64,000 nt of DNA from Flavobacterium okayamense (GCF_019702945.1 NZ_AP024749.1:186001-250000), one strand, 5' to 3'; positions 44,109 to 55,939 are shown, counted from the stretch's first letter. Notes: generated by a model not told the origin, from the letters alone. Program-made: numbers and translations.

Positions 44109-45470
44109 TTATTCGGCGTTATCTAAAAACTCTTTAATCTTCTCAATATACTTATCAAAAAATGATCTTTTGATTTTATCTTCAGTAGTCTCATGAACAG
44201 GTTTTTTTTCTTCCTCTTCAACTACTTGCGGCTCTTTTTCTACAGTTTTTGGTTCTTCAAAAACAGGTTCTTCTTTTTTCATTTCTACTAAAGGTGTTGC
44301 ACTCTTAGTATTATTACGAATACTGTTCATTACCAAACCTACTGCAGTAGCATATAATGGACTTGACAATTCTTCTTCAGAATTTCCTGCCAAGTGTTCA
44401 TTCGGGTAACCAATACGAGTGTCCATACCCGTAATGTATTCTACTAATTGCTTAATGTGTTTTAACTGTGAACCACCACCCGTTAATACAATCCCTGCAA
44501 TTAATTTTTTCTTTGGATCATCGTGACCGTACAATTTTATTTCAGCATAAACCTGTTCAATTATTTCCACAACTCTTGCGTGAATAATTTTCGACAAGTT
44601 TTTTAATGAAATTTCTTTAGGTTCACGCCCTCTTAAACCAGGAATTGAAACAATTTCGTTGTCTTTGTTTTCACCTGGCCAAGCTGAACCAAATTTCACT
44701 TTTAATAATTCGGCTTGTTTTTCTATGATTGAACACCCTTCTTTAATGTCTTCTGTAATCACATTTCCTCCAAATGGAATTACAGCAGTGTGACGAATAA
44801 TACCGTCTTTAAAAATGGCTAAATCTGTTGTTCCACCACCTATATCAATTAGCGCCACTCCTGCTTCTTTCTCTTCTTGACTTAATACTGCATCTGCAGA
44901 TGCTAATGGTTCTAATGTTAAACCTGATAATTCTAGACCAGAACTTTTAACACATCGCCCTAAATTTCTGATTGATGCTGCTTGCCCAACTACAACGTGA
45001 AAACTCGACTCTAAACGTCCGCCATACATTCCAATTGGTTCTTTAATTTCACTTTGACCATCAACTTTGAATTCTTGAGGCAAAACATGAATAATTTCTT
45101 CACCAGGCAACATGGCTAATTTATGCACCTGATTAATCAATGAATCAATATCAAGTTCACCAATTACCTCCTCAGCATTAGAACGACTGATATAGTCACT
45201 ATGTTGTATACTTCTAATATGTTGACCCGCAATTCCAACAACTACATCATTAATTTTGTAACCAGAATCGCTTTCAGCTTCTAAAACAGCTTGTTGTATC
45301 GATTGAATAGTTTGCGTAATATTATTTACTACACCTCTATGAACACCTAAACTCTTAGCTTTTCCAACGCCAAGAATTTCTAATTTTCCGTACTCATTTT
45401 TTCTACCAATCATTGCCACAATTTTTGTGGTTCCGATATCTAATCCTACTGCAATAGTGTCTTTGTTCAT
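44109..45470 (-). CDS. ftsA: Cell division protein FtsA
   Basis: 453 residues, actin-like ATPase. IAVGLDIGTTKIVAMIG is phosphate loop 1, VALIDIGGGTTDLAIFKDG phosphate loop 2, and GIVLTGGGSQLKHI the adenosine motif, with domain 1C (QEFKVDGQSEIKEPIGMYG) between. The C-terminus holds a charged linker and a final amphipathic helix SFFDKYIEKIKEFLD for membrane attachment. FtsA anchors FtsZ filaments to the membrane. It lies between ftsQ (7-base gap) and ftsZ in the conserved order. Confidence 0.97.
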   Translation of the reverse strand: MNKDTIAVGLDIGTTKIVAMIGRKNEYGKLEILGVGKAKSLGVHRGVVNNITQTIQSIQQAVLEAESDSGYKINDVVVGIAGQHIRSIQHSDYISRSNAEEVIGELDIDSLINQVHKLAMLPGEEIIHVLPQEFKVDGQSEIKEPIGMYGGRLESSFHVVVGQAASIRNLGRCVKSSGLELSGLTLEPLASADAVLSQEEKEAGVALIDIGGGTTDLAIFKDGIIRHTAVIPFGGNVITEDIKEGCSIIEKQAELLKVKFGSAWPGENKDNEIVSIPGLRGREPKEISLKNLSKIIHARVVEIIEQVYAEIKLYGHDDPKKKLIAGIVLTGGGSQLKHIKQLVEYITGMDTRIGYPNEHLAGNSEEELSSPLYATAVGLVMNSIRNNTKSATPLVEMKKEEPVFEEPKTVEKEPQVVEEEEKKPVHETTEDKIKRSFFDKYIEKIKEFLDNAE

Positions 45471-45477
45471 GATACTA

Positions 45478-46203
45478 TTATTTTTTACAAACTACTTGTT
45501 CTGTAAACATTAAGTTTACTTCTTTATACTGTTTTACTAAAGTATCTTTTACCGCATGATAAAAGAATGCTTTGTAATTCTTCAACTTCTTTTTTACATA
45601 TACAGGATTACCAAAAACGATTTTATAATCGTAATTTCTATTGGTCAGAATAACACTTCCTGAAGGAAGAATCTTCACACCTGTAATGTTTTTGTTTAAG
45701 AAATCATCTTGATTGATTTCGTTCAACAATTCCATGTATTTTGCCGTTCCATTTTCCGCAAGCGAACCAACCACAAGAGGAACTCTCGCAGAAAAATTTT
45801 CGGATAAAGGCATTTTATCTCCTTTACTATCAAGATAATACGAAGTATCACTTGATAAAAATCGGGCAATTGGGGTCTTTTGAATTATTTGCGCACTTAG
45901 AGAACCATCTATTGTTGAAAAAACTTCAGCTTTTTCAATCATCCCGTGATCATCGAGAACAGTTTCTAAAGTATTCAAATCTACTTTATCTTTTTCAACT
46001 TTTAACGAGCCTCCTAAATTTTGTTTCAACAAGTTATTAACTATTTCGTGAGTTATGAACAAATTCTCTTGACCCTTTGCAAATGAAATATTTACGTCTT
46101 CAATTACTCTTTTTTCATTTCGTGTTGATGAAAAAGAATACAAGAAAACCATAACAAATATGATTAATACAAGTCGTATATTATGCCAATTAAACTTTTT
46201 CAT
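45478..46203 (-). CDS. ftsQ: Cell division protein FtsQ
   Basis: 241 residues from the chosen ATG (MKKFNWHNIRLVLIIFVMVF, a membrane helix); a start 16 codons upstream would lie deeper in murC and add a stretch unlike FtsQ. One transmembrane helix is followed by a periplasmic POTRA domain (VNISFAKGQENLFITHEIVN) and a beta domain with IARFLSSDTSYYLDSKGDKMP, matching FtsQ/DivIB. It bridges early and late divisome proteins. It overlaps the end of murC by 14 bp. Confidence 0.9.
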   Translation of the reverse strand: MKKFNWHNIRLVLIIFVMVFLYSFSSTRNEKRVIEDVNISFAKGQENLFITHEIVNNLLKQNLGGSLKVEKDKVDLNTLETVLDDHGMIEKAEVFSTIDGSLSAQIIQKTPIARFLSSDTSYYLDSKGDKMPLSENFSARVPLVVGSLAENGTAKYMELLNEINQDDFLNKNITGVKILPSGSVILTNRNYDYKIVFGNPVYVKKKLKNYKAFFYHAVKDTLVKQYKEVNLMFTEQVVCKK

Positions 46204-47539
46204 ACAACATTTTTTTAATGTCTTTAACCATTTCTCCAATATCGCCTGCACCGATTGTTACTAACACCTCAAAAGTTGATTTTTTTATAAATCCTAACAC
46301 TTCTTCTTTTTGAACCAAATGTTTATTTGTGTTCGTAATTTTATCTAACAACCAGCTTGAAGTTACACCTTCTATAGGCAATTCTCTTGCTGGATAAATT
46401 TCCATCAAGCCTATCTCGTCAAACTTTGATAAACTTTCGGCAAAACCATCTACAAAATCTTTTGTTCTTGAAAACAAATGCGGTTGAAAAATTGCCAACA
46501 CTTTTTTGTTAGGATACAATTCTCTCACTGCTTGGTGCACAGCATTTATCTCGGTTGGATGATGTGCATAATCATCTATATACACTAACTTTTCTTCTCT
46601 AATTTGGAAAGAAAAACGACGACGAACACCTTTAAAAGATGCTAATGCTTTTTTAATATTTTCATTGGAAACACCATAACTTTTAGCCATTGCTAAAGCA
46701 ATTAAAGCATTTGATAAATTATGATGTCCTGGTAAACCAAACTGAATATTCTCAATTATTTCGTTAGGTGTTTTTACATTGAAAACATAAAATCCGTTTT
46801 CAATTCGAATATTTTGAGCTGAAAAAGTAGCTTCTTCATTTATCCCAATTGTATCACCGTTTAATGGAAGTCCGTTAGCGATAAATAATTTTTCACCTTC
46901 TACTTTTGCCGCAAATTCTCTAAACGAATCTTCAATTGCAGATGCATCACCATAAATATCTAAATGATCAGCATCCATTGAAGTGACACACGCTAAATTA
47001 GGATGTAAGTGTAAAAACGAACGATCAAACTCATCGGCTTCAACAACTGTAACAGAAGTTCCAGCACCAATTAAATTTGAGTTGTAATTTTCAACAATTC
47101 CGCCTAAAAAAGCTGTTACATCTACTCCGCTTTCAAACAAAATATGACCTAAAATGCTAGAAGTAGTTGTTTTACCATGTGTTCCTGCGATTGCAAAACA
47201 AAACGTATCTTTGGTAATAATTCCTAAAACTTCGGCTCGCTTTTTAACTACAAAATCATTATCTAAAAAGTAATTCCATTCCGAATGATTTTTAGGAACT
47301 GCAGGAGTTATAACAACTAATGTGTTTTCTTTATTCAAATACTTTTCATCGATAAGCGAAATTTCATCATCGAAATGAATATTCATTCCAAGTGCTTCTA
47401 ACTCATCAGTTAATTGTGTTTTCGTTTTATCGTAGCCCGCAACATTTTTACCCAAGTGCATAAAATAACGCGCAAGAGCACTCATACCGATTCCGCCGAT
47501 ACCAATAAAATAAACGTTATGTATTTGATTTAAATTCAT
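46190..47539 (-). CDS. murC: UDP-N-acetylmuramate--L-alanine ligase
   Basis: 449 residues. Mur ligase with N-terminal YFIGIGGIGMSALARYF (UDP-binding), ATP loop AGTHGKTTTSSILG, VVEADEFDRSF and the C-terminal DDYAHHPTEINAVHQAVRE. It adds the first amino acid of the stem peptide in the cytoplasm. Its stop overlaps ftsQ, and its start abuts murG with no intergenic space, consistent with tight operon translation. Confidence 0.97.
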   Translation of the reverse strand: MNLNQIHNVYFIGIGGIGMSALARYFMHLGKNVAGYDKTKTQLTDELEALGMNIHFDDEISLIDEKYLNKENTLVVITPAVPKNHSEWNYFLDNDFVVKKRAEVLGIITKDTFCFAIAGTHGKTTTSSILGHILFESGVDVTAFLGGIVENYNSNLIGAGTSVTVVEADEFDRSFLHLHPNLACVTSMDADHLDIYGDASAIEDSFREFAAKVEGEKLFIANGLPLNGDTIGINEEATFSAQNIRIENGFYVFNVKTPNEIIENIQFGLPGHHNLSNALIALAMAKSYGVSNENIKKALASFKGVRRRFSFQIREEKLVYIDDYAHHPTEINAVHQAVRELYPNKKVLAIFQPHLFSRTKDFVDGFAESLSKFDEIGLMEIYPARELPIEGVTSSWLLDKITNTNKHLVQKEEVLGFIKKSTFEVLVTIGAGDIGEMVKDIKKMLYEKV

Positions 47540-48643
47540 TTATTGTCTTACTCCAATTAATCTTTCTATTTCGTCTACGATTTGATTTGTTGCATTTGGC
47601 AACGCTTTTTTATGTATTCTTTTGCTTAAATCTTCTTGCAATGTATCGTTTGAAATAAGGTCGGCAAAAGTAACTCTAAATTTATCATCAAGCTCAGATT
47701 CTTTCAATAAAATTGCAGCTTTTTTATCTGCTAAAGCCAAAGCATTTTTAGTTTGGTGATCCTCAGTAACATTGGGTGAAGGAATCAATATTGTTGGTTT
47801 CCCAACGATGCACAATTCTGAAATTGAAGATGCACCTGAACGTGAAATAATAAAATCGGCAGCAGCATAAACAAAATCCATTCTATCTATAAATGCTAAA
47901 ACATGAACATTCTCAACTTCGTTTAAATGTTTATATTTTTCATAATATAATTTTCCACATTGCCAAACAACTTGAATACCTAATTGAAGAATTACATCTA
48001 ATTCTTTTTCAATTAATTCGTTAATTCTTCTCGCACCTAAACTTCCGCCTAAAATCAATAACGTTCTTTTGTCGGCATTTAATTCAAAATACGTTATTCC
48101 TTGCAAACGTTTATCATCTACATTTAATAAATCTTGACGGACAGGATTTCCAGTTAAATGAAGATTTTCTTTTGGAAAGAATTTCTCCATTCCTTCATAA
48201 GCTACGCAAATTGATTTTGCTTGTTTTGCTAATAATTTATTCGTTATTCCTGGATAAGAATTTTGTTCTTGAATTAACGTTGGAATACCTAACATTGAAG
48301 CTACTTTTAAAACAGCTCCACTAGCAAAACCTCCAGTTCCTATTACAGCATCAGGTTTAAACCTTTTTATAATTCTATATGATTTCCATAAACTAGATAA
48401 TAACTTAAAAGGAAATGCTAAATTTTGCAACGTCAATTTTCTTTGAATTCCAGAAATCCAAAGTCCTTTTATTTCATAACCTGCTTGTGGAACTTTTTGC
48501 ATTTCCATTTTATCTTGGGCACCAACGAATAAAAATTCTCCATTTGGAAAACGTTCTTTTAATTCATTAGCAATAGAAATCGCAGGATATATATGTCCTC
48601 CTGTTCCTCCTCCACTAATTATAAATCTATGTTTCTTATCCAT
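47540..48643 (-). CDS. murG: UDP-N-acetylglucosamine--lipid-linked MurNAc-pentapeptide transferase
   Basis: 367 residues. GT28 glycosyltransferase: glycine-rich loop [17 protein letters not shown] near the N-terminus, [14 protein letters not shown], and the UDP-GlcNAc site [15 protein letters not shown], then [21 protein letters not shown] and [11 protein letters not shown] in the C-terminal domain. MurG makes lipid II on the inner face of the cytoplasmic membrane. It is flanked by ftsW and murC with gaps of at most one base. Confidence 0.97.
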   Translation of the reverse strand: MDKKHRFIISGGGTGGHIYPAISIANELKERFPNGEFLFVGAQDKMEMQKVPQAGYEIKGLWISGIQRKLTLQNLAFPFKLLSSLWKSYRIIKRFKPDAVIGTGGFASGAVLKVASMLGIPTLIQEQNSYPGITNKLLAKQAKSICVAYEGMEKFFPKENLHLTGNPVRQDLLNVDDKRLQGITYFELNADKRTLLILGGSLGARRINELIEKELDVILQLGIQVVWQCGKLYYEKYKHLNEVENVHVLAFIDRMDFVYAAADFIISRSGASSISELCIVGKPTILIPSPNVTEDHQTKNALALADKKAAILLKESELDDKFRVTFADLISNDTLQEDLSKRIHKKALPNATNQIVDEIERLIGVRQ

Positions 48644-48644
48644 A

Positions 48645-49925
48645 TTACTGATTTAAAATAGGTTCTAATGGATTTAAACCTTCTTTATCTTCGTCCGTTT
48701 CATTCGCAGAAACTTCTAACTCTTTATTAATAATTCTTTGTAAAGCTTCTTCTCGATTTTTACTTTCTTGTTCATCAAGAGCAACTTCTTCATCTTTTTT
48801 TGTAACACTTAAAATAATTCCAATTGAAATACATGTCATCCAAATTGAAGTTCCCCCAGCACTAATTAATGGTAAAGTTTGTCCAGTTACAGGCAACAAT
48901 TCAACTGCAACTGCCATATTAATTAAGGCTTGAAAGATAATAGGAAAGCCAAGTCCGACTATTAATAATTTACCAAATAAGGTTGATGCTTTTTGCGCGT
49001 TTATAATGAATCTAACAAAAAGCAACAAATAGAAAAATAGTATTGTAACAGCTCCTATTAATCCATATTCTTCAACTATTATTGCAAAAATAAAATCGGA
49101 AGAAGATTGTGGTAAGAAATTTTTCTGAACACTTTTACCAGGACCTAATCCGTGAATTTTACCAGTAGCAATAGCAACTTTAGCTTGCGTTATTTGATAA
49201 TCATCATCTCTTACATCATTTTCCCCATCCAAGAAACTATCCACACGACTAATCCAAGTGTCAACACGGTTAGGCATTGCGTTTGGAAATGCTTTAGCTA
49301 CAAGTATAAAAAAAGTTAATGCGATTATTCCTGCTCCGATAATAACACCTAAATATTTTAATGGATATTGACCAACATAAACCAACATACAAACCATAGA
49401 AAATATTAATGCAGTCGTTGAAAAGTTAGCAGGCAAAACCAATGCTAATACTCCAAAAACTGGTAGCCATAATTCCATAAGCGAATCCTTAAAAGAATAT
49501 TCCTTATCGCTTACTTTTGCCAAATACCTTGCAACGTAAACCATTAAGATTGTAAATGCTAAAGTAGACGTTTGAAAACCTATCCCTACAAACGGAATTT
49601 GAATCCATCGGCTAGCATTTGCACCTCCAATAGTTGTTCCTTGAAACAAAGTATAAATCAATAACAAAATCACTACAGGAATACCTATAATTGATAATGC
49701 TCGAAATATATGATAGGGTACTTTATGAACCCAAAAAATAATAACAAATCCTATAAATAAATGCACAAAATGTTTTAACAAATACCCAATAGTAGAACCC
49801 TTACCAATAACGTAAACCAAATTTGTACTTGCACTGTAAACAGGTAAAAAGGAAATGAGAGCCAATAGCACCACTATTGCCCAAATTACTTTATCTCCTC
49901 TTAATCTGTTTATCAAAAAATTCAT
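48645..49925 (-). CDS. ftsW: SEDS peptidoglycan glycosyltransferase FtsW
   Basis: 426 residues with about ten transmembrane helices, the SEDS fold. Typical blocks are [41 protein letters not shown] with the catalytic-site region, and [25 protein letters not shown], followed by SAGGTSIW. An acidic cytosolic tail follows. FtsW polymerises lipid II at the septum together with FtsI, also encoded in the cluster. The cluster position (between murD and murG) supports FtsW over RodA. Confidence 0.95.
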   Translation of the reverse strand: MNFLINRLRGDKVIWAIVVLLALISFLPVYSASTNLVYVIGKGSTIGYLLKHFVHLFIGFVIIFWVHKVPYHIFRALSIIGIPVVILLLIYTLFQGTTIGGANASRWIQIPFVGIGFQTSTLAFTILMVYVARYLAKVSDKEYSFKDSLMELWLPVFGVLALVLPANFSTTALIFSMVCMLVYVGQYPLKYLGVIIGAGIIALTFFILVAKAFPNAMPNRVDTWISRVDSFLDGENDVRDDDYQITQAKVAIATGKIHGLGPGKSVQKNFLPQSSSDFIFAIIVEEYGLIGAVTILFFYLLLFVRFIINAQKASTLFGKLLIVGLGFPIIFQALINMAVAVELLPVTGQTLPLISAGGTSIWMTCISIGIILSVTKKDEEVALDEQESKNREEALQRIINKELEVSANETDEDKEGLNPLEPILNQ

Positions 49926-49928
49926 CTC

Positions 49929-51260
49929 TTATAAATTGTGAACTGCATTTTTAAATTGGCGACCTCTATCTTCGTAATTTTCAAATAAATCGAAACTAGC
50001 ACAACAAGGTGAAAGCAAAACCGTATCACCTTTTTCAGCAATTTTTTCAGCAATTTTAACTGCTTCAGTCATTGAAGTAGTTTCCACCATAACATCTACA
50101 ACATTTTCAAATGTGTTAAATAACTTTTGATTATCAATCCCAAGACAAACAATCCCTTTTACTTTTTCTCGAACTAAAGACATTAACTCGTCGTAATCGT
50201 TTCCTTTATCAACACCTCCAACAATCCATACTGTTGGAGTTGTCATACTATCCAATGCAAAGAATGTCGCATTAACATTTGTAGCTTTAGAATCGTTTAT
50301 ATATTGAACACCTTGTATTTTCAATACTTTTTCTAAACGATGTTCAGCACCTTGAAAATTACTTAAACTCTCACGAATGGTTTGTTTTCTAATTTTCATC
50401 AACTGTGCTACTGCTGTTGCAGCCATAGCATTCTTAATGTTGTGTTTTCCCTCTAAAGCTAATTCGTTGATTGGCATAGTAAATAGTTCGTTATTGATAT
50501 AGTTATTTAAATTTTCTTCTTTTATACTTCCTCCGTTTTCTAATTCTTTTAAAATCGAAAAAGGAATTACATTTGCTTTTGTTGTATTGTTTTGTAACCA
50601 CTTTGTTATTTCAACGTCATCATAATCAACAATTAAATAATCATTTTCATCTTGATTCATTGTTATTCTGAATTTTGAAGCGATATACAAATTGTAATCG
50701 TAATTATATCGATCTAAATGGTCTGGGCTTAAATTTGTAATAATAGCAATGTGTGGTTTATAATTTATTATTCCATCTAATTGAAAACTACTCAACTCTA
50801 AAACATAAACATCATGCTTATCTTCGGCTACTTGCCAAGCGAAGCTTTTCCCAATATTTCCACCTAAACCAACATTCAACCCACCTTGTTTAAGCAAATG
50901 ATACGTTAACAAAGTTGTTGTTGTTTTACCATTACTTCCAGTTATTCCAATAGTCATTGCTTTTGTAAACTGAATCGCGAATTCTATTTCAGAAATTACA
51001 GATATTCCTTTTTCAACCAACTTTTTTACGATGGGTGCTTTATCGGGAATTCCTGGACTTTTCATTACTACATCGGCATTAAGAATTAATTCTTCCGTAT
51101 GCTTTTCATCTTCCCATTTTATTCCATTAATTGAAAGAACTTCTCTATAATTATCTTTTATTTTCCCAAAATCAGACACAAAAACATCATATCCTTTCTT
51201 CTTTCCCAGAATTGCCGTTCCAACTCCGCTTTCACCTCCACCTAATACTACTAATCGCAT
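49929..51260 (-). CDS. murD: UDP-N-acetylmuramoyl-L-alanine--D-glutamate ligase
   Basis: 443 residues. It begins MRLVVLGGGESGVGTAILG, with the ATP loop TIGITGSNGKTTTTLLTYHL, LELSSFQLDGI and NLSPDHLDRY in the central domain, and HRLEKVLKIQGVQYINDSKATN at the active site. It adds D-glutamate to UDP-MurNAc-L-Ala in the cytoplasm. One base separates it from mraY and three from ftsW. Confidence 0.97.
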   Translation of the reverse strand: MRLVVLGGGESGVGTAILGKKKGYDVFVSDFGKIKDNYREVLSINGIKWEDEKHTEELILNADVVMKSPGIPDKAPIVKKLVEKGISVISEIEFAIQFTKAMTIGITGSNGKTTTTLLTYHLLKQGGLNVGLGGNIGKSFAWQVAEDKHDVYVLELSSFQLDGIINYKPHIAIITNLSPDHLDRYNYDYNLYIASKFRITMNQDENDYLIVDYDDVEITKWLQNNTTKANVIPFSILKELENGGSIKEENLNNYINNELFTMPINELALEGKHNIKNAMAATAVAQLMKIRKQTIRESLSNFQGAEHRLEKVLKIQGVQYINDSKATNVNATFFALDSMTTPTVWIVGGVDKGNDYDELMSLVREKVKGIVCLGIDNQKLFNTFENVVDVMVETTSMTEAVKIAEKIAEKGDTVLLSPCCASFDLFENYEDRGRQFKNAVHNL

Positions 51261-51261
51261 C

Positions 51262-52482
51262 TTATCTTAGTTTTAATAACACTAATGACGATATGGCTAA
51301 TAGAATTCCAACAATCCAAAAACGAGACACAATTTTACTTTCGTGAAATCCTTTTTTCTGATAGTGATGGTGTAAAGGAGACATTAAAAAAATACGTCTT
51401 CCTTCGCCATATTTTTTCTTAGTGTACTTAAAGTAGCTTACCTGTAACATTACTGACAAGTTTTCTGCTAAAAAGACACCACATATAATTGGAATTAATA
51501 ATTCTTTACGAATGGCAATTGCAATCACTGCAATAATCCCACCAATGGTTAAACTACCTGTATCGCCCATAAAAACCTGAGCTGGATAAGCATTGTACCA
51601 AAGAAAACCAACTAATGCTCCAACAAACGCAGCTATATAAATTGTCATTTCCCCAGAATTTGGGATATACATGATATGTAAATAATCAGAGAAAATGATA
51701 TTACCAGAAACGAAGGCAAAAATACCTAACGTTAAAACCGATATTGCTGAAGTTCCGGCAGCTAAACCATCGATTCCATCGGTTAAATTAGCCCCGTTTG
51801 AAACAGCTGTGATAATAAAAATTACAACTGGAATGAATATTAACCAAGCCCAATTTTCATAACCATCTCCCATAAAAGAAAACACTTCTGCATAATCGAA
51901 AGTATTATTCTTTAAAAACGGAATTGTTGTTTCAGTAGATTTAATTTCTATTGAATTTGTTTTAACTACATTTTCAAATGTATCTTTTTTTAATTCAATT
52001 TCTTTTTTAATGGTAACACCAGGGTGAAAATAAAGAACCGAGCCAACTATTAATCCTAAACCTACTTGACCAATTACTTTGAACCTTCCTTTTAAACCTT
52101 CTTTATCCTTTTTAAAAACTTTAATATAATCATCAATAAAACCAATTGTTCCCATCCAAACTGTCGTTACAATTAGTAAAATCACATAAATATTTTCTAA
52201 TTTGGCTAATAACAAAACTGGAATTAAAGTGGCTAAAATGATAATAACACCACCCATTGTTGGCGTACCTGCTTTTTGGCTTTGTCCTTCTAAACCCAAT
52301 TCACGAACGGTTTCACCAACTTGTTGCTTTCTTAAAAAATCAATTATTTTTTTACCGTAAATTGTTGCAATTGACAACGATAAAATAAATGCCAATGCCG
52401 AACGAAAGGTGATATATTGAAACACTCCTGCTCCAGGAATATCAAAAGCTTTGTCTAAATATTGAAAAATATAATATAACAT
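51262..52482 (-). CDS. mraY: Phospho-N-acetylmuramoyl-pentapeptide-transferase
   Basis: 406 residues, about ten membrane helices. Cytoplasmic active-site motifs are [15 protein letters not shown], the aspartate pair in [28 protein letters not shown], and the histidine cluster [13 protein letters not shown]. The protein is longer than the E. coli enzyme (360) owing to an extended periplasmic loop (about 160-200, [19 protein letters not shown]), normal in Bacteroidota. It forms lipid I from UDP-MurNAc-pentapeptide and undecaprenyl phosphate. Confidence 0.97.
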   Translation of the reverse strand: MLYYIFQYLDKAFDIPGAGVFQYITFRSALAFILSLSIATIYGKKIIDFLRKQQVGETVRELGLEGQSQKAGTPTMGGVIIILATLIPVLLLAKLENIYVILLIVTTVWMGTIGFIDDYIKVFKKDKEGLKGRFKVIGQVGLGLIVGSVLYFHPGVTIKKEIELKKDTFENVVKTNSIEIKSTETTIPFLKNNTFDYAEVFSFMGDGYENWAWLIFIPVVIFIITAVSNGANLTDGIDGLAAGTSAISVLTLGIFAFVSGNIIFSDYLHIMYIPNSGEMTIYIAAFVGALVGFLWYNAYPAQVFMGDTGSLTIGGIIAVIAIAIRKELLIPIICGVFLAENLSVMLQVSYFKYTKKKYGEGRRIFLMSPLHHHYQKKGFHESKIVSRFWIVGILLAISSLVLLKLR

Positions 52483-52487
52483 GGCGT

Positions 52488-53951
52488 TTATTTGTTTAAT
52501 TGGTTCAACAATTCTTTAACTATTTTTAAATCGTCAAAATCATGACGAACTCCATTAATTTCTTGATAGGTTTCATGACCTTTTCCTGCAATCAGAATAA
52601 TATCATTAGCTTGTGCGAATTGACAAGCCGTTTTTATAGCTTGTTTTCTATCTAAAATGGAAACTGTTTTTTTGAAATTTTGCGCTTCTACACCTTTTTC
52701 CATTTCTTCGATTATTGTTTCTGGATCTTCCGTTCTTGGATTATCTGAAGTAAAAATGGCTTTTGTGCTTAATTCTGAAGCTATCTTAGCCATTATAGGT
52801 CGCTTAGTTTTATCCCTATCGCCACCACAACCAACAACAGTAATCAATTCTTCGTTTTTTGTACGAATATCATTGATGGTATTCAACACATTTTCTAATG
52901 CATCTGGCGTATGCGCATAATCTACAATAGCTGTAATTTTTCCGTTTGATATAAAATATTGAAATCTCCCCGAAACACTTTCTAGTTCTGAAAGTAAACG
53001 TAAAGCTTCATTTTGTTCAATTCCTAATTCTACTGCAGTAGCATAAATGGCTAATAAATTATACGCATTGAATGAACCAATTAATTTAGTCCAAACTTCA
53101 TTATTGTTTATTTTTAAAAGCAAACCTGTGAACTGATTCTCTAAAACTTGCGCTTTATAATCAGCATAAGATTTTATAGCATAAGCTATTTTCTTTGCTT
53201 TTGTATTTTGAAGCATTACACTTCCGTTTTTATCATCAACATTTGTAATAGCAAATGCCGATTTTGGAAGATTATCGAAATATGATTTTTTCACATCGCG
53301 ATATTCCGCGAATGTTTTATGATAATCTAAATGATCGTGAGAAAGATTGGTAAAAATTCCGCCTTCAAAATGTAAACCTTCAGTTCTTTTTTGGTGGATT
53401 CCATGAGACGAAACTTCCATAAAACAAAATTCACAACCTACTTCAACCATTTCATTTAGATAATTATTGATTGTTAATGAATCTGGCGTTGTATGAGTTG
53501 CTTTGTGTTCTGTTTCATCAACCATAATTTTTACCGTTGAAAGCAAACCAACTTTGTAACCTGCTTTTTTGAACATTTGGTACAACAATGAAGCAATTGT
53601 TGTTTTACCATTGGTTCCTGTGACACCAACCAAACGTAGTTTTGTAGATGGATTATCATAAAAATTATTGGCTAAGTGAGCTAAAGCTTCATTAGAATTT
53701 TCAACTTTTACATACGTAACTCCGTTTATAATTTTATCTGGAAACTTTTCACAAATAATAGCAATTGCTCCTTGATTTACTGCTTTTTCAATAAAATCAT
53801 GTCCATTTGAAAGAGTTCCACGAATTGCTACAAAGACATCATTTAATTCTACTTTTCTAGAATCAAACTCAATTTTATTTACCGCGATATCTGTTGAACC
53901 TTGTACCGCTTCAATAGGAACTTTATATAATATATCTTTTAATACGTTCAC
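52488..53951 (-). CDS. murE: UDP-N-acetylmuramoyl-tripeptide synthetase MurE, meso-DAP type
   Basis: 487 residues. ATP loop [18 protein letters not shown], the central [17 protein letters not shown] and [18 protein letters not shown] blocks, and in the C-terminal domain [10 protein letters not shown]. The DNPR motif marks selection of meso-diaminopimelate; lysine-type enzymes carry a different sequence here. The start overlaps the ftsI stop by 4 bp. Cytosolic; it provides the tripeptide precursor, matching the presence of mpl in this window. Confidence 0.96.
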   Translation of the reverse strand: MNVLKDILYKVPIEAVQGSTDIAVNKIEFDSRKVELNDVFVAIRGTLSNGHDFIEKAVNQGAIAIICEKFPDKIINGVTYVKVENSNEALAHLANNFYDNPSTKLRLVGVTGTNGKTTIASLLYQMFKKAGYKVGLLSTVKIMVDETEHKATHTTPDSLTINNYLNEMVEVGCEFCFMEVSSHGIHQKRTEGLHFEGGIFTNLSHDHLDYHKTFAEYRDVKKSYFDNLPKSAFAITNVDDKNGSVMLQNTKAKKIAYAIKSYADYKAQVLENQFTGLLLKINNNEVWTKLIGSFNAYNLLAIYATAVELGIEQNEALRLLSELESVSGRFQYFISNGKITAIVDYAHTPDALENVLNTINDIRTKNEELITVVGCGGDRDKTKRPIMAKIASELSTKAIFTSDNPRTEDPETIIEEMEKGVEAQNFKKTVSILDRKQAIKTACQFAQANDIILIAGKGHETYQEINGVRHDFDDLKIVKELLNQLNK

Positions 53952-55939
53952 GATAACTCTAAAATGATTGTTTGATTTTTTTGAATAATTTCTCCAGCAT
54001 TAACGGACTGACTTTTAACTTTACCAACTCCATTAACTTTAACTCTTAAACCTAAATTTTCAAGTAACGAAATTGCATCCATTACCTCCATTCCTCTCAC
54101 ATTAGGTATTTTAGTTGCATTTTGATTTATTTTTTCAAATTTGGAGTAGCTATTTTCAACTATATTTAACTCTTTTGAAATATCTTTAATGTGGTTAGTT
54201 GGTGGAGCATCCGTGTAAATCTTTTGAGCAATACGTTTAAAAACTGGTCCTGCCACATCTGCACCATAATACCCTGCTGAAACATTAGGTTTATGTACTA
54301 CTACAATACATGAATACTTTGGATTGTCTGCGGGAAAATATCCCGCAAAAGACGAAACATAATGTAATTTAGATTTATCTCTATAATTTGCTTGCGCTGT
54401 ACCTGTTTTACCAGCCATTGAAAAATCTTTAGAGTACAATTTAGAACCCGTTCCTCTTTTTACAACATTTTCAAGTATAGCTTTAACTTTTGCTAAAGTT
54501 TCATCAGAAGCAATTTTAGGATTGATAACTTCTGTATCGTATTTTTTAACGGTATTATTCCATTCTTTAATCTCTTTTACAAAAAGAGGCTTAACCATAA
54601 CACCATCATTTGCCACTGCATTATATAGTGTTAATGTTTGCAATGGCGTCATTGAAACTCCATATCCGAAAGCCATCCACGGGAGAGATAATCCGTTCCA
54701 AGCCTTTGTATCAGGTTGCGGAATTTTCGGCTTTCCTTCCCCAATTAACTGTAAACCAAGAGGCTTATTTAAACCATAAGAATTAATCCTGTCGACAAAT
54801 TGACTTGGATTATCTGAATAATTATCAGTAATTGCTTTTACCAATACAGTATTTGAAGAAACCTCAAATCCTTTTGCTAAAGAAATTTTCCCGTAACCTC
54901 CTTTTTTTGAATCTCGAACTTTTCTTCCGTAATACTCAATTACCCCCTCGTTAGTATCGTAAACTTTACTTGTGTCAACTTTTTTATCATCAAGCAAAGC
55001 AATTAAATCCATTAACTTAAAAGTAGATCCTGGCTCATGTGATTCCGCTACAGCATAATTCTGAGTTTCATAATACGAACCATTTTCAGCTCTCCCTAAA
55101 TTAGAAATCGCTTTAACTTCTCCAGTTTTAGTTTCCATTACAACCACACAACCATGATCAGCTTCATAATATTCTAATTGTTTTAACAAAGCATGATGCG
55201 CAATATCTTGAATATAAACATCTATAGTAGAAACAATATCACAACCATCTTGTGGTTCTAGTTCGTTTTCATCACTAATAGGTTTCCATTGGTTTTTTGC
55301 AATTTTTTGCATCCAACGGTGACCACTTTTCCCATTAATATATTCACGAAATGCATATTCTAATCCTTTTCCATTAGGAGAACCATCTGCATTTGCTCTT
55401 TCATATCCAATTGTTCTTTGCGCAACCAATCCTATTGGATGCGAACGAACTGTTTTTTGCTCCACAATTAAACCTCCTTTATACGCGCCTTTGTTAAAAA
55501 GTGGAAAGCTTTTTATTCGCATATATTCGGTATAACTTAAATTACGAGCTATTAAATAATATCTGTTTTTTGTATTACGTGCTTTTTGTAATTCATTTTG
55601 ATAAAACCCTGTAGATTTATCAAACATTTTTGCCAACGAATCACATAAAGGTTTAATTAATTCAGAAAAGTTTTCAGTAGATGGCGATAAAGCATCAAAT
55701 CGGATTGTATATTCAGGAATTGAAGTCGCTAATAAACTTCCATCAGCAGAATATACATTTCCTTTATTAGCAGGAATGGTTACATTTTTAACCGTTCTTT
55801 CAGAAGCTATTTTTCTATAATATTCCCCTTCAACCCACTGAATATTATTCAACTTCACTAAAACCAAAATAGCCATCACAAACATTGTGAAAGCCACAAA
55901 ATACATTCTATAGTTAGTATTTTTTTGGTTTACTGCCAT
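53948..55939 (-). CDS. ftsI: Septal transpeptidase FtsI/PBP2-3 with C-terminal PASTA domain
   Basis: 663 residues. One N-terminal membrane helix, a dimerisation domain (RTVKNVTIPANKGNVYSADG), then the transpeptidase with SxxK in EPGSTFKLMDL, SxN in FEVSSNTVLV, and KTG in MAGKTGTAQANY. A single PASTA domain ends the protein (KIPNVRGMEVMDAISLLENL). FtsI crosslinks septal peptidoglycan with FtsW. PASTA-bearing class B PBPs are usual in Bacteroidota and absent in E. coli FtsI. Its start overlaps the ftsL-like gene by 10 bp. Confidence 0.95.
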   Translation of the reverse strand: MAVNQKNTNYRMYFVAFTMFVMAILVLVKLNNIQWVEGEYYRKIASERTVKNVTIPANKGNVYSADGSLLATSIPEYTIRFDALSPSTENFSELIKPLCDSLAKMFDKSTGFYQNELQKARNTKNRYYLIARNLSYTEYMRIKSFPLFNKGAYKGGLIVEQKTVRSHPIGLVAQRTIGYERANADGSPNGKGLEYAFREYINGKSGHRWMQKIAKNQWKPISDENELEPQDGCDIVSTIDVYIQDIAHHALLKQLEYYEADHGCVVVMETKTGEVKAISNLGRAENGSYYETQNYAVAESHEPGSTFKLMDLIALLDDKKVDTSKVYDTNEGVIEYYGRKVRDSKKGGYGKISLAKGFEVSSNTVLVKAITDNYSDNPSQFVDRINSYGLNKPLGLQLIGEGKPKIPQPDTKAWNGLSLPWMAFGYGVSMTPLQTLTLYNAVANDGVMVKPLFVKEIKEWNNTVKKYDTEVINPKIASDETLAKVKAILENVVKRGTGSKLYSKDFSMAGKTGTAQANYRDKSKLHYVSSFAGYFPADNPKYSCIVVVHKPNVSAGYYGADVAGPVFKRIAQKIYTDAPPTNHIKDISKELNIVENSYSKFEKINQNATKIPNVRGMEVMDAISLLENLGLRVKVNGVGKVKSQSVNAGEIIQKNQTIILELS